A DNA stretch of 64,000 bases from Hymenobacter plasmatis (lineage in GTDB: Bacteria; Bacteroidota; Bacteroidia; Cytophagales; Hymenobacteraceae): assembly GCF_020711255.1 (NCBI RefSeq), contig NZ_JAJFAW010000009.1, positions 116,239 through 180,238 on the forward strand, read 5' to 3'. Shown in pieces: positions 18,239 to 28,255 of this stretch (positions within the stretch are counted from its first letter, which is position 1; every line of letters begins with the position of its first letter). The translations under genes were made by a program, and so were the position numbers. The notes beneath the pieces are model-generated. The model saw nothing but the letters and a program-made list of their open reading frames with translations. It was not told the DNA's origin and did no database searches.

Positions 18239-18892
18239 ATGATTCGCGTCTTTTTAGTTGATGACCACCCCATTGTTCGGGATGGCATCCGGTCGTTGCT
18301 GGAGCACGAACCTGCCCTGGAGGTAGTAGGCACGGCCGGCAATGGCCAGGAACTGCTCGACCAGCTCCCCAACATCCCCACCGACCTGGTGCTTATCGAC
18401 ATCAACATGCCCGTGATGGACGGCTACGCCACCACCCTGCGCCTGCGCGAGGAATACCCCGAGGTGCGCATCCTCGCGCTGTCCATGCTGGTGGAGGAGC
18501 TCTACATTGGGCGCATGCTCGATGCGGGGGCCAGCGGCTACCTGCTCAAGAGCACCGGCAAGGAAGAGATAATCCACGCCATTCGGATGGTGATGGATGG
18601 CAAGCAGTTTCTGTGTTCGGAAGTGGGGCTGGCCATGCTGCACAAGGTGCTGGACTGGAACGCCAGCGGCCCCCCGCCGGCTGCCGCCCAGAAATCCCAG
18701 CTGCTGTCGAAACGCGAAATGGAGGTGCTCCAGCTGATTGCCGAAGGCCTGACCAACGCCGAGATTGCCGACCAGCTCTTCACCAGCAAGCGCACCGTGG
18801 AAACCCACCGCCAAAACATTCTGGAAAAGACGCAAGCGAAGAATACGGCCGCGCTTGTGAAAATAGCGCTGGCCGATGGGTTGATTAAGTAA
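18239..18892 (+). CDS. NarL/FixJ family response regulator
   Basis: The 217-residue protein has a receiver domain with the acidic pair D8-D9 (LVDDHPIVRDG), phospho-acceptor D54 in VLIDINMPVMDG and the conserved lysine in GASGYLLKST. A LuxR-type helix-turn-helix closes it: LSKREMEVLQLIAEGLTNAEIADQLFTSKRTVETHRQNI. It is a phosphorylation-controlled DNA-binding regulator. The kinase gene starts 30 bases downstream, so the two form a two-component system with the regulator first. The ATG at 18239 begins exactly at the receiver fold; an upstream in-frame start at 18161 adds unrelated residues. Confidence 0.95.
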   Translation: MIRVFLVDDHPIVRDGIRSLLEHEPALEVVGTAGNGQELLDQLPNIPTDLVLIDINMPVMDGYATTLRLREEYPEVRILALSMLVEELYIGRMLDAGASGYLLKSTGKEEIIHAIRMVMDGKQFLCSEVGLAMLHKVLDWNASGPPPAAAQKSQLLSKREMEVLQLIAEGLTNAEIADQLFTSKRTVETHRQNILEKTQAKNTAALVKIALADGLIK

Positions 18893-18922
18893 GTAGGAGC
18901 CGCCGCTGTTGTTCGTGTCCCA

Positions 18923-21319
18923 ATGCCAAAACTACCCGACCCCACGCTGGCTACCCAGGCCCAACAGCGCCTGCGCAACTGGGCCACACAACCCCGCGTG
19001 GAGGAACTGAGCGCCAAGCTAAAGGACGCCGGAACATCGCCCGAAGTGCAGCGCCTGGTGCAGGAGCTGCAAGTGCACCAGATTGAGCTGGAAATGCAGA
19101 ACGAGGAGCTGCTGGCCGCCCAGGCCGCCGCCGAAACCGCGCGGCTGGCCGCCGAGGCGTCGCGGGCGCAATACGCCGAGCTCTACGACTTTGCGCCCGC
19201 CGCGCTTTTTTCGCTGCGCCCCGATGGCCGCATTGCGCAGCTCAACGACCGTGCCTGCCGCCTGCTGGGCACCACGGTCTCGCGCCTCACCGACCGCCGC
19301 TTCCTGCTGTTTGTGAGCCCAAAAAGCCGCGACGACTTCCGGGCTTTCTTTGATAACATTCTAAAAAACCGGCAGCGCCACACGGTGGAGCTGCACCTGC
19401 AAACCTCGGCCGGAGCCGACTTTGTGGCGCACCTGGAAGGCACGGCCGGCACGTCGGCCACGGGCATACCCATTGCGCAGCTGGCCGTGGTAGACGTGAC
19501 GGCCCTGAGCCAGGCCGTGGAGCGGCGGCAGCGCAGCGACGAACAGCTGCAGCTGGCCCTGGCCGCCTCCGGCACCGGGGTCTGGGTTTGGACGCTGGCC
19601 ACCAACCTGCTGGAGTGGGACGCGCGCGCCCAGCGCTGCTTTGGCCGGCCCCACGACCCGGCACCCACCTCGTTTTCGGTGCTGCAAAGCGCCGTGCACC
19701 CCGACGATGTGGTGGCCGTGCAGCGGGCCCTGCAGGCCACCGTGCAGCACGGCCACCCGCTCGACATGCAGCTGCGCGTGAACTGGCCCGACGCCACCGT
19801 CCACTACCTATCGGCGCACGGCAAGGTGCAGTACGACGCCCAGGGCAAGCCCGAAAGCCTCGTGGGGCTGGTGCGCGACGAGACCGGCCGGCGCGCCGTG
19901 GAAGAAGAGCTGGACTACCGCAACCGCCAAGTGCAGCAGCTGCTCGACAACCTGCCCATGTTGTTTGCCCGCCTCTCGCCCACGGGCGAGTACCTGGAGG
20001 TGGCCGGCGCCGGCCTGCGGCGCATCGGGGTCGAAAGCAAGGACCTGGTGGGTCAGTCCGTCTTCAAGACGTCTCCCACGCTCTCCGAACCCATACGGCG
20101 CCTGCTGGCGGGCGAGCCGGTCAACTTCGTGGGCAACATCGAGACCAAGAGCCAGCACCTGTATTTCCAGAACTACGGCTTTTTTGACCAGCAGCGCAGC
20201 CAGGCCGTCCTCTTCGCCATCGACGTAACGGAGTCGGAGCAAATGAAGAAGCAGCTCCTTGAGGAGCAGCAATTCACCAAAAGCCTGCTCAACCACTCCC
20301 TCGACGGGGTGGCGGCCTTCGACCCCGCCGGCCGCCTCACGGCCTGGAACCGCGCCATGGAAGCCCTCACCGGCCGGGCCGAAGCCGACGCCATCGGCCA
20401 GGACGTATTTGCCTGCCTGCCGTTTGACCGCAGCTCGGCGCCGGGCCGCATCGTCGACCACTTGCTGCACGGGGCGCACCGCCCGCACTTCCACCAGCCC
20501 TTCAAGCAGACCGCGCCCGACCGGGACTTTGAGCTGACGGCCATCTCGCTGAACCCCGACGGGGGCGGCCTGCTCATGCTGCACGACGTGACGGAGCGCA
20601 ACCGCCTGCACGAGGCGGCGGCCAATTTCCGGGCCCAGCAGCAGCGCGAAACCTTCCGAATGGTGCTGCTGGCGCAGGAAATCGAGCGCAAGCGCATTTC
20701 CGAAGCCCTGCACAACGGCGTGGGCCAGCTGCTCTACGCCACCAAGCTGCACCTGGAAGAAAGCGCCGATGCGCCGGCCGCTACCGGGGCCGCCCTGGCC
20801 CTGCTGGAAGAGGCCATTAAAGCCACGCGCAGCGTGTCGTTTGAGCTCACCCCGAGCATTCTGGAGGACTTTGGGCTGGCCGTGGCGCTGCAAAAGCTGT
20901 GCAAGAACATTCCGCCCGACAAGCTGCGCCTGCACCTCTACCTTTCCGGCCTCGAGCAGCCCCTGCCGCTGGTGCTCACCGTGGCCATCTACCGCATGGT
21001 GCAGGAGCTGCTGAGCAACGTGATGAAGCACGCCCGCGCCGAAGAAGCCACCCTGCACGTGGTGCATGAGAACCACCACGTCAACATCAGCATGGAGGAC
21101 AACGGGGCCGGTTTCGACGTGGCCACCACCGTGGGCATGGTCAAGGGCATTGGGCTCACCAGCCTCTACAACCGCGCCGCGCTGCTGGGCGGGCAGTTTG
21201 AGCTGGTATCGCGCCGGGGGCGCGGCACCATTGCCACCATCACCCTGCCGGTGGTGGAAGAAATGCCCGAGCCCACGGTTTCGGAAGCAATAAGCGAGGA
21301 CCCCGGTGCCGCCGAATAG
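18923..21319 (+). CDS. PAS sensor histidine kinase, NarX-like output
   Basis: The 798-residue kinase is soluble. A leading coiled-coil segment (VQELQVHQIELEMQNEELLAAQ) is followed by about four PAS units from residue 80 to 570. The dimerisation domain is of the HisKA_3-like kind used with LuxR-type regulators: the histidine is H597 in SEALHNGVGQLLYATKLHLEE. The ATPase domain has QELLSNVMKHARAEEA, MEDNGAGFD and KGIGLTSLYNRAALLGG. It almost certainly phosphorylates the regulator encoded just upstream. The signal is unknown; absence of membrane helices points to an internal cue such as redox or a small ligand. Confidence 0.93.
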   Translation: MPKLPDPTLATQAQQRLRNWATQPRVEELSAKLKDAGTSPEVQRLVQELQVHQIELEMQNEELLAAQAAAETARLAAEASRAQYAELYDFAPAALFSLRPDGRIAQLNDRACRLLGTTVSRLTDRRFLLFVSPKSRDDFRAFFDNILKNRQRHTVELHLQTSAGADFVAHLEGTAGTSATGIPIAQLAVVDVTALSQAVERRQRSDEQLQLALAASGTGVWVWTLATNLLEWDARAQRCFGRPHDPAPTSFSVLQSAVHPDDVVAVQRALQATVQHGHPLDMQLRVNWPDATVHYLSAHGKVQYDAQGKPESLVGLVRDETGRRAVEEELDYRNRQVQQLLDNLPMLFARLSPTGEYLEVAGAGLRRIGVESKDLVGQSVFKTSPTLSEPIRRLLAGEPVNFVGNIETKSQHLYFQNYGFFDQQRSQAVLFAIDVTESEQMKKQLLEEQQFTKSLLNHSLDGVAAFDPAGRLTAWNRAMEALTGRAEADAIGQDVFACLPFDRSSAPGRIVDHLLHGAHRPHFHQPFKQTAPDRDFELTAISLNPDGGGLLMLHDVTERNRLHEAAANFRAQQQRETFRMVLLAQEIERKRISEALHNGVGQLLYATKLHLEESADAPAATGAALALLEEAIKATRSVSFELTPSILEDFGLAVALQKLCKNIPPDKLRLHLYLSGLEQPLPLVLTVAIYRMVQELLSNVMKHARAEEATLHVVHENHHVNISMEDNGAGFDVATTVGMVKGIGLTSLYNRAALLGGQFELVSRRGRGTIATITLPVVEEMPEPTVSEAISEDPGAAE

Positions 21320-21567
21320 GCATTAAACCGAATAATCAGATTAATAGGCCCGTCCCTATGGCTGGTTAAGGGCGTGAAATCCTCACAATTAGTTAATTCC
21401 CTCTTCTCGGACGGGACATGGCGGTGTGGTTACTTCGCCTTTCTTCAGTACCTTGGCCACGAGCCTGGTTTCCCGCTGCGTCCGCTGTGCAAGCGGTGGA
21501 GCTGATGCGCAAGCGGTGAAACGAGGCGGTGCGTTTGTGGTCCGGTTGCGTCATTGTTTCCTCCTGC

Positions 21568-22653
21568 ATGTCCCGAAAAAAGGTCCTCTTTCTCATTGGT
21601 TCGCCCAACCAAACCACGCAGATGCACCAGATTGCGCAGCTGCTCGAAGACGAATTTGAACCTTACTTCAGCCAGCTCTACTACGACGGCTGGCAGCGCG
21701 GCTTTTACCGGTTTCTGCTCAAAACCGGGGGGCTCAACAAAACCATTGTGACGGGCGCCATCAAGGCCAAGGCCGATAAATACCTGGCCCAGCACGGCCT
21801 CGCCAACGACTTCGAAGCCCGCCAATACGGCAACACCTACGACCTTCTGGTGTGCTGCTCCGACGTGATAGTACCCTGGCCGCTGGTGCGCCGCACCAAA
21901 ACCATCTTCGTGCAGGAAGGCATGACCGACCCGCTCAACTGGTGGGCCCGCCTCATCCGCAAGCTCAACTGGATGCCGATTCTGGCCATCGGCACGGCCC
22001 TCAACGGCCTGGCCAACTGCTGCGACATCTACTGTGTGGCCTCGGAGGGCTACAAAGAGCATTTCGCGTATGTGGGCGTCGACCGCGACAAGCTGGTGGT
22101 AACCGGCATTCCCAACTTTGACGACGCCGAAAAGCTGCGCCACAACGACTTCCCGCACCACGGCTACGTGCTGGTGGCCACCTCCGACCTGCGCGAAACC
22201 TTCACCCCCGACAACCGCCGCAAGTTCATTGCCAACTGCACGCGCATTGCCGCGGGCCGGCCGATGATTTTCAAGCTCCACCCCAACGAGCAAGCCGACC
22301 GCGCCGTGGCCGAAATCAAGCGGTATGCCCCACCCGGCACCCTGGTGTACACCGAAGGCAACACCGACCACATGATTGCCAACTGCGCCGAGCTCATCAC
22401 ACAGTATTCGACGGTGGTGTACGTGGGGCTGGCCCTGGGCAAACCCGTGCACTCTTACTTCGACGTGGAAGACCTCAAGCGCAAGCAGCCGTGGCAAAAC
22501 GGCGGCACCTCGGCCCGGCGCATTGCGGCTATCTGCCGGGGCTTCAGCCGATTCGAGGGCAGCGCCCCGGCTTTCCTGCGCCAGTACCAGCCCGAAGAAT
22601 TCACTTCTTCCGCCGCCGCAGCCGCAGCCGACGGCTCGCTGGTTGTCCATTAA
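21568..22653 (+). CDS. Glycosyltransferase-like (GT-B, CDP-glycerol transferase-like) protein
   Basis: The 361-residue protein looks like a GT-B fold enzyme related to CDP-glycerol/poly-glycosyl transferases and 2-epimerase-like proteins. Signs are the N-terminal strand KKVLFLIGSPNQTTQMHQI, FVQEGMTDPLNWW, the interdomain GVDRDKLVVTGIPNFDD, and the nucleotide-binding half with PMIFKLHPNEQ, YTEGNTDHMIANCAELITQYSTVVYVGLALGKPV. HP..E and the Q/S-T-V loop are typical donor-site features. Gene order places it first in the ulosonic-acid island, so it may transfer the activated sugar to a surface glycan; that is inference. The ATG at 21568 is chosen over 21529 by fold start. Confidence 0.65.
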   Translation: MSRKKVLFLIGSPNQTTQMHQIAQLLEDEFEPYFSQLYYDGWQRGFYRFLLKTGGLNKTIVTGAIKAKADKYLAQHGLANDFEARQYGNTYDLLVCCSDVIVPWPLVRRTKTIFVQEGMTDPLNWWARLIRKLNWMPILAIGTALNGLANCCDIYCVASEGYKEHFAYVGVDRDKLVVTGIPNFDDAEKLRHNDFPHHGYVLVATSDLRETFTPDNRRKFIANCTRIAAGRPMIFKLHPNEQADRAVAEIKRYAPPGTLVYTEGNTDHMIANCAELITQYSTVVYVGLALGKPVHSYFDVEDLKRKQPWQNGGTSARRIAAICRGFSRFEGSAPAFLRQYQPEEFTSSAAAAAADGSLVVH

Positions 22654-22767
22654 TAACGACTAATAACGACGCGACTATAAAACCGTCCTGCTTTTTCAAC
22701 TTTAGAACTTCCTTGTACCAGCTGTTTACCGCTTAATACCAATTAACCGGCTAGCTACTTCTCTACC

Positions 22768-23574
22768 ATGTCTTTGCCGAAAATCCTAACTGTAGTGCAA
22801 TCCCGCATGGGCTCCTCGCGCCTGCCCGGCAAGGTGCTGCTGCCGCTAGCCGGCCAGCCGCTGCTGGTGCGCATGGTAGAGCGGGTGCAGCGCGCCCAAC
22901 TGGCTGGCACCGTGGTAGTGGCCACCACTACCGAAGCCGCCGATGACGCCGTGGCCGAATGCTGCGCCACGCACGGCCTGAGCTGTTTCCGCGGCGACGC
23001 CCTCGATTTGCTCGACCGCCACTACCAGGCAGCCCGCCACTACGGCGCCGACGTGGTACTGAAAATTCCCTCCGACTGCCCGCTCATCGACCCGGCTATT
23101 ATTGATGAGGTGGTGGGGTTTTACCTGCATTTCTCCGACCGCTACGACTTTGTGAGCAACCTGCACCCTGCCACCTTTCCCGATGGCAACGACGTGGAAG
23201 TAATGCCCTTTGCCGCGCTGGAGACAGCCTGGCGGGAAGCCCGCCGGCCGCTGGAGCGCGAGCACACCACGCCCTTTTTCTGGGAAAACCCCGACCGCTT
23301 CCGGGTGGGCAACGTGGCCTGGGACACCGGCCAGGATTTCTCGATGACGCACCGGTGGACCATCGACTACCCGGAAGACTACGCCTTCATCAGCGCCGTT
23401 TACGACGCCTTGTACCCGGCCAATCCCGCCTTTGGGCTGGATGACATCCTAAATCTCCTTGCCAAGCGGCCCGAAATAGCTCAGCTCAACGCCCACCTGG
23501 CGGGCGTGAACTGGTACCGCAACCACCTCGACGAGCTTAAAACCGTGGATTCTTCGCAAACCAGAACCTTGTAG
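22768..23574 (+). CDS. SpsF-type cytidylyltransferase (acylneuraminate CTP-transferase-like)
   Basis: The 268-residue protein belongs to the nucleotidyltransferase group of spore-coat SpsF and acylneuraminate cytidylyltransferases. The N-terminal signature QSRMGSSRLPGKVLLPLAG binds the nucleotide, and KIPSDCPLIDPAIIDEV contains the metal-binding aspartate region. RWTIDYPEDYAFISAVYDAL is characteristic of the SpsF branch. It should activate a sugar, most likely an ulosonic acid made by the NeuB-type enzyme in the same island, as the CMP form. The ATG at 22768 is directly at the fold start. The stop codon lies inside a palindromic repeat unit. Confidence 0.85.
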   Translation: MSLPKILTVVQSRMGSSRLPGKVLLPLAGQPLLVRMVERVQRAQLAGTVVVATTTEAADDAVAECCATHGLSCFRGDALDLLDRHYQAARHYGADVVLKIPSDCPLIDPAIIDEVVGFYLHFSDRYDFVSNLHPATFPDGNDVEVMPFAALETAWREARRPLEREHTTPFFWENPDRFRVGNVAWDTGQDFSMTHRWTIDYPEDYAFISAVYDALYPANPAFGLDDILNLLAKRPEIAQLNAHLAGVNWYRNHLDELKTVDSSQTRTL

Positions 23575-23667
23575 GGGCGGGGCTTGCCCCGCCCGGACGC
23601 CTATACCGATAGTAGTTACCGAAACATTATTTGTTCAACGACGGGCGGGGCCAGCCCCGCACCCTAC
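23571..23667. repeat. Paired palindromic element, family C
   Basis: Unit 23571-23595 (GTAGGGGCGGGGCTTGCCCC onward) and unit 23642-23667 are near-perfect reverse complements (one indel, about one substitution). Each unit is itself a GC-rich palindrome. The spacer ends with GTTCAACG at 23633, directly beside the right unit. It fills the gap between the cytidylyltransferase and transketolase genes. Confidence 0.85.
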
Positions 23668-23670
23668 TTT

Positions 23671-24528
23671 ATGACCGACCAAAAACGCCAAGAACTCGAA
23701 GCCCTGGCCCTGCGCGTGCGCGAGCACATCGTGCGCCTAAGCACCGACGGCGGCTGTTTCACCGGCGCCTCCCTCTCCTGCGCCGACCTGCTGGTATATC
23801 TCTACGCCGACTGCCTGAACGTGCATTCCGACAATCTGCAGGACCCCACGCGCGATTACCTTTTCCTATCGAAAGGCCACGACGTACCGGCGCTCTACGG
23901 CACGTTCGTGGAGCTGGGCTTTTTGGATAAGGAACGCCTGGCCCGTCACCTCAGCACCGACGACCACATTTACTGGCACCCCAACCGCAACGTGCCGGGC
24001 GTGGAATTCCACTCGGGCTCGCTGGGCCACTTGCCCAGCGTGGCCCTGGGCGTGGCGCTCGACTGCCGGATGCACGGCCAGGACAACAAGGTCATCGTCA
24101 TCACCGGCGACGGTGAGCTGAACGAGGGCTCGGTGTGGGAAGCGCTGCTCGTGGCCAGCGCCCACCAGGTCAACAACCTCACACTGGTGGTCGACCGCAA
24201 CCAGTTTCAGGCTAATGTGGCCACCGAAGACCTGATACCGCTGGAGCCCCTGGCGCCCAAGTTCGAAGCGTTCGGCTGCGCCGTGCGCCGCATCGATGGC
24301 CACAATTTCAACCAGCTAGAGGAAGCTTTTTCGGCCCTGCCCTTTTCGGGCACGAAACCCAGCGTCATCATCTGCGACACGGTGCGCGGCCGCGGCCTGC
24401 CCAGCATCGAAGCCCGCGCCGACCGCTGGTTCTGCAACTTCTCGGCGGAGGAAGTGGAGGAACTGCTGCAGGAGTTGCACGGCGAAACGCCCGTAGCCCT
24501 GCGCTCCGAAACGCTGACGGTACGATAA
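23671..24528 (+). CDS. Transketolase, N-terminal (thiamine pyrophosphate) subunit
   Basis: The 285-residue protein equals the N-terminal third to half of transketolase. It shows FLSKGHDVPALYGTF, HSGSLGHLPSVALGVAL and the thiamine diphosphate motif GDGELNEGSVWEALLVASAHQVNNLTLVVDRN. Split transketolases of this type are common outside the central pathway. The companion C-terminal subunit is encoded 135 bases downstream with a family B repeat between. Inside a surface-sugar cluster, the pair probably transfers a two-carbon ketol unit to build or trim a long-chain ketose precursor, which is inference. ATG at 23671; the upstream in-frame ATG at 23584 lies in the repeat. Confidence 0.9.
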   Translation: MTDQKRQELEALALRVREHIVRLSTDGGCFTGASLSCADLLVYLYADCLNVHSDNLQDPTRDYLFLSKGHDVPALYGTFVELGFLDKERLARHLSTDDHIYWHPNRNVPGVEFHSGSLGHLPSVALGVALDCRMHGQDNKVIVITGDGELNEGSVWEALLVASAHQVNNLTLVVDRNQFQANVATEDLIPLEPLAPKFEAFGCAVRRIDGHNFNQLEEAFSALPFSGTKPSVIICDTVRGRGLPSIEARADRWFCNFSAEEVEELLQELHGETPVALRSETLTVR

Positions 24529-24544
24529 TAAATAACCTAAAAGG

Positions 24545-24638
24545 CCGTCATGCTGAGCGCAGCCGAAGCATCTCTACCGCTCCACTAACTATGATTACTT
24601 GCGCAGTAGAGATGCTTCGGCTGCGCTCAGCATGACGG
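24545..24638. repeat. Palindromic repeat, family B
   Basis: Arms 24545-24577 and 24606-24638 are a perfect 33-bp inverted repeat with a 28-base loop. The arm core is GTCATGCTGAGCGCAGCCG. It lies between the two transketolase genes, so it is probably transcribed as a stable hairpin within their message. Confidence 0.9.
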
Positions 24639-24663
24639 ACAAGGAATTGCCAAGGACAGACTT

Positions 24664-25617
24664 ATGACCTACGAAGAACTAATCAAGCAAACAGCTCTGG
24701 CCGATGACCGCCTGGTGGTGATGACGGCCGAAAACCGGGCCCTCATCCGCAACCTGCCGGCGGTGCTGGGCCCGCGCTTCATCGATACCGGCATCACGGA
24801 GCAAACGCTGATTGGCGCGGCGGCTGGGCTGGCCCTGCGCGGCCGTATTCCGGTGGTGCACGCGCTGGCTACCTTCCTCACGCTGCGGGCGTTCGAATTC
24901 GTGCGCACCGACGTGGGCATTGCCGGGCTACCGGTGAAGCTGAGTGGCTTCGTGCCCGGCTTCCTATCCGATGGCAACGGACCCACCCACCAGGCTATCG
25001 AAGACGTGAGCTTGATGCGCGGCATCCCCGGCATGACCGTTTTTGCGCCCGCCGACGAAGCCGACATGCTCGCCATGCTGCCCGCCATCTGGGCCTCGCC
25101 GGCGCCGGCGTACGTGCGCATCAACACCCGGCCCGCCACCTATGAGCACGCCCCTTTCGAGATGGGCAAAGCCGAAATCGTGGCCGAAGGCACCGACATA
25201 ACCATCCTCACCTACGGCATGCTGTTCGAGCAAACGCTGGTGGCCCGCGAGCTGCTGCAGGCCCAGGGCAAGTCGGTAGGCCTCATCAACCTCCGCAGTC
25301 TTAAACCAGTGGACGAAGCGGCCCTGCTGGAAGTAGCTCGCCGCGGCTCCCTCATCGTCACGGTGGAAGACCATTTCATTACGGGCGGCCTCTATTCCAT
25401 TCTGGCCGAAGTCCTGCTGCGCAACCAGCTCACAGCGCGGGTGCTGCCACTTGCCCTGGAGGAACGGTGGTACCGGCCGGGCCGCCTGAGCGCTGTATTG
25501 GAGCACGAGGGCTTTACAGGCCAGCACATTGCCCAGCGCATCGCTACGGCACTGGGAGAAAATGGCTCAACTATTTCTGCCGGCCCGGCCGTGCTGGAAA
25601 ATCAGTTTGCCGAATAA
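24664..25617 (+). CDS. Transketolase, C-terminal (pyrimidine-binding) subunit
   Basis: The 317-residue protein covers the pyrimidine-binding and C-terminal domains of transketolase. The cofactor-activating glutamate is in FIDTGITEQTLIGAAAGLAL, followed by VHALATFLTLRAFEFVRTDV and NGPTHQAIEDVSLMRGIPGMTV. The C-terminal domain has ILTYGMLFEQTLVA and TVEDHFITGGLYS. With the upstream subunit it should form a complete heteromeric transketolase. The ATG at 24664 starts the fold directly. Confidence 0.9.
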   Translation: MTYEELIKQTALADDRLVVMTAENRALIRNLPAVLGPRFIDTGITEQTLIGAAAGLALRGRIPVVHALATFLTLRAFEFVRTDVGIAGLPVKLSGFVPGFLSDGNGPTHQAIEDVSLMRGIPGMTVFAPADEADMLAMLPAIWASPAPAYVRINTRPATYEHAPFEMGKAEIVAEGTDITILTYGMLFEQTLVARELLQAQGKSVGLINLRSLKPVDEAALLEVARRGSLIVTVEDHFITGGLYSILAEVLLRNQLTARVLPLALEERWYRPGRLSAVLEHEGFTGQHIAQRIATALGENGSTISAGPAVLENQFAE

Positions 25618-25641
25618 TCCGCCTTGGCACAATCAATAGAA

Positions 25642-25736
25642 CGTCATGCTGAGCGTAGCCGAAGCATCTCGCGTGCTGTCACTAAACAAATCGTTCAACG
25701 ATGCGAGCGAGATGCTTCGACAAGCTCAGCATGACG
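25642..25736. repeat. Palindromic repeat, family B (imperfect)
   Basis: Left arm 25642-25673 and right arm about 25704-25736 pair with a short mismatched stretch (GTAGCC against a TTGTCG-type arm). The loop contains GTTCAACG at 25693, next to the right arm, as at 13652 and 23633. It separates the transketolase and aminotransferase genes. Confidence 0.8.
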
Positions 25737-25766
25737 CTCTAGTTTAACAGTTAAATATCCTTTCCC

Positions 25767-27101
<1,335 letters not shown>

Positions 27102-27116
27102 CTCAAGCTTCAGAGC

Positions 27117-27300
27117 GTCATGCCGAGCGCCGTTTGTCATGCAGAGCGGAGCATCTCGCTCGCGCCGTCTGTCATGCTGACGAAGGAAGCATCTTCTCCC
27201 CGTTGCACGAGTCGTGCTGACCTGATAAGATGCTTCGCTGCGCTCTGCATGACACACGACTGAGTTGCTACCACAAGCGATAAACTCCGCTCTGCATGAC
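27117..27300. repeat. Cluster of partial family B repeat arms
   Basis: Several incomplete copies of the GTCATGC-GAGCG arm lie in tandem: near 27117, 27137, 27171, 27230-27253 (the clean right arm GATGCTTCGCTGCGCTCTGC) and 27287-27300. Repeated insertion or recombination between copies would explain the mosaic. No gene is present. Confidence 0.75.
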
Positions 27301-27334
27301 GACAAACTCTCATCGATAGCCTTTTAGGGCCCTT

Positions 27335-28144
27335 ATGGTTAACCTCTTTTCTCTACTCGACAAAACCGCTATTGTCACCGGCGCTTGTGGGCTCATCGGC
27401 CGCCAGCACTGCGCCGCCTTAGCGTTGGCTGGTGCCAACGTGGTAGTGGCTGACCTCGACCTTGCGGCCTGTGCGTCCGTGGCTGCGGAACTGCCGGGCG
27501 GCCACCACATGCCGCTGGCCGTGAACGTGGTCAGCCCGGAATCCCTGGCAGCGGCGCGCGACCAGATTTTAGCCCAATTTGGGCATATCGACGTGCTGGT
27601 GAACAATGCGGCTATCAACGACATGTTTGAAAACCCTACGCTGGCCGCCGACTTGTCTAAGTTCGAGAACTTCCCCTTGAGCACGTGGCAGCAGTCCCTG
27701 GAAGTAAACGTGACGGGCGTTTTCCTGGCGGCGCAGGTGTTCGGCACGCCCATGGCGGTGCAGGGCCACGGCAGCATCATCAATGTGGCGAGTACTTACG
27801 GCCTGGTGGGGCCCGACCAGAGCATTTACGTGAATGCGCAGGGCGAGCAGACCTTCTTTAAGTCGCCCTCCTACCCGGCCACCAAGGGGGCCGTCATCAG
27901 CTTCACGCGCTACCTGGCGGCGTATTGGGGCAAGCGCGGCGTGCGGGTCAACACGCTGTCGCCGGGCGGGGTAGAAAATAATCAGGATACTTTTTTCATT
28001 CAGCAGTACAGCGCCAAGACGCCCCTGGGCCGCATGGCCACCGCCACGGATTATCAAGGGGCTGTGGTATTTCTGGCTTCGGATGCTTCCGCTTACATGA
28101 CCGGCGCCAATCTGGTGGTGGACGGCGGCTGGACGGCCATCTGA
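27335..28144 (+). CDS. SDR family oxidoreductase
   Basis: The 269-residue classical short-chain dehydrogenase has the cofactor loop TGACGLIGRQH, an aspartate after strand 2 (VADLDL) that favours NAD(H), the NNAAIND motif, the catalytic serine in NVASTYGL and the Tyr-Lys pair in SYPATKGAV. It resembles the SDRs found beside NeuB-type genes, such as PtmA-like proteins of flagellin-sugar clusters. In this island it likely oxidises or reduces a hydroxyl/keto group of the sugar precursor. It may be co-transcribed with the phosphatase and NeuB genes downstream. Confidence 0.88.
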   Translation: MVNLFSLLDKTAIVTGACGLIGRQHCAALALAGANVVVADLDLAACASVAAELPGGHHMPLAVNVVSPESLAAARDQILAQFGHIDVLVNNAAINDMFENPTLAADLSKFENFPLSTWQQSLEVNVTGVFLAAQVFGTPMAVQGHGSIINVASTYGLVGPDQSIYVNAQGEQTFFKSPSYPATKGAVISFTRYLAAYWGKRGVRVNTLSPGGVENNQDTFFIQQYSAKTPLGRMATATDYQGAVVFLASDASAYMTGANLVVDGGWTAI

Positions 28145-28255
28145 TTTTTCCGGGCCGGACGGCCTCCTTTATTCCATAACTATTTCATAAACTTACATCT
28201 AGAGGTATCCTCACCGAATCTATAATCTTTATTGTTCACCTATTCATCTGCAACT

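Noticed and set aside
23571..23667. Treating the GC-rich palindromes before the transketolase gene as a terminator
   Set aside because: There is no T-run and the unit is repeated in inverted orientation; a repeat element explains it better.
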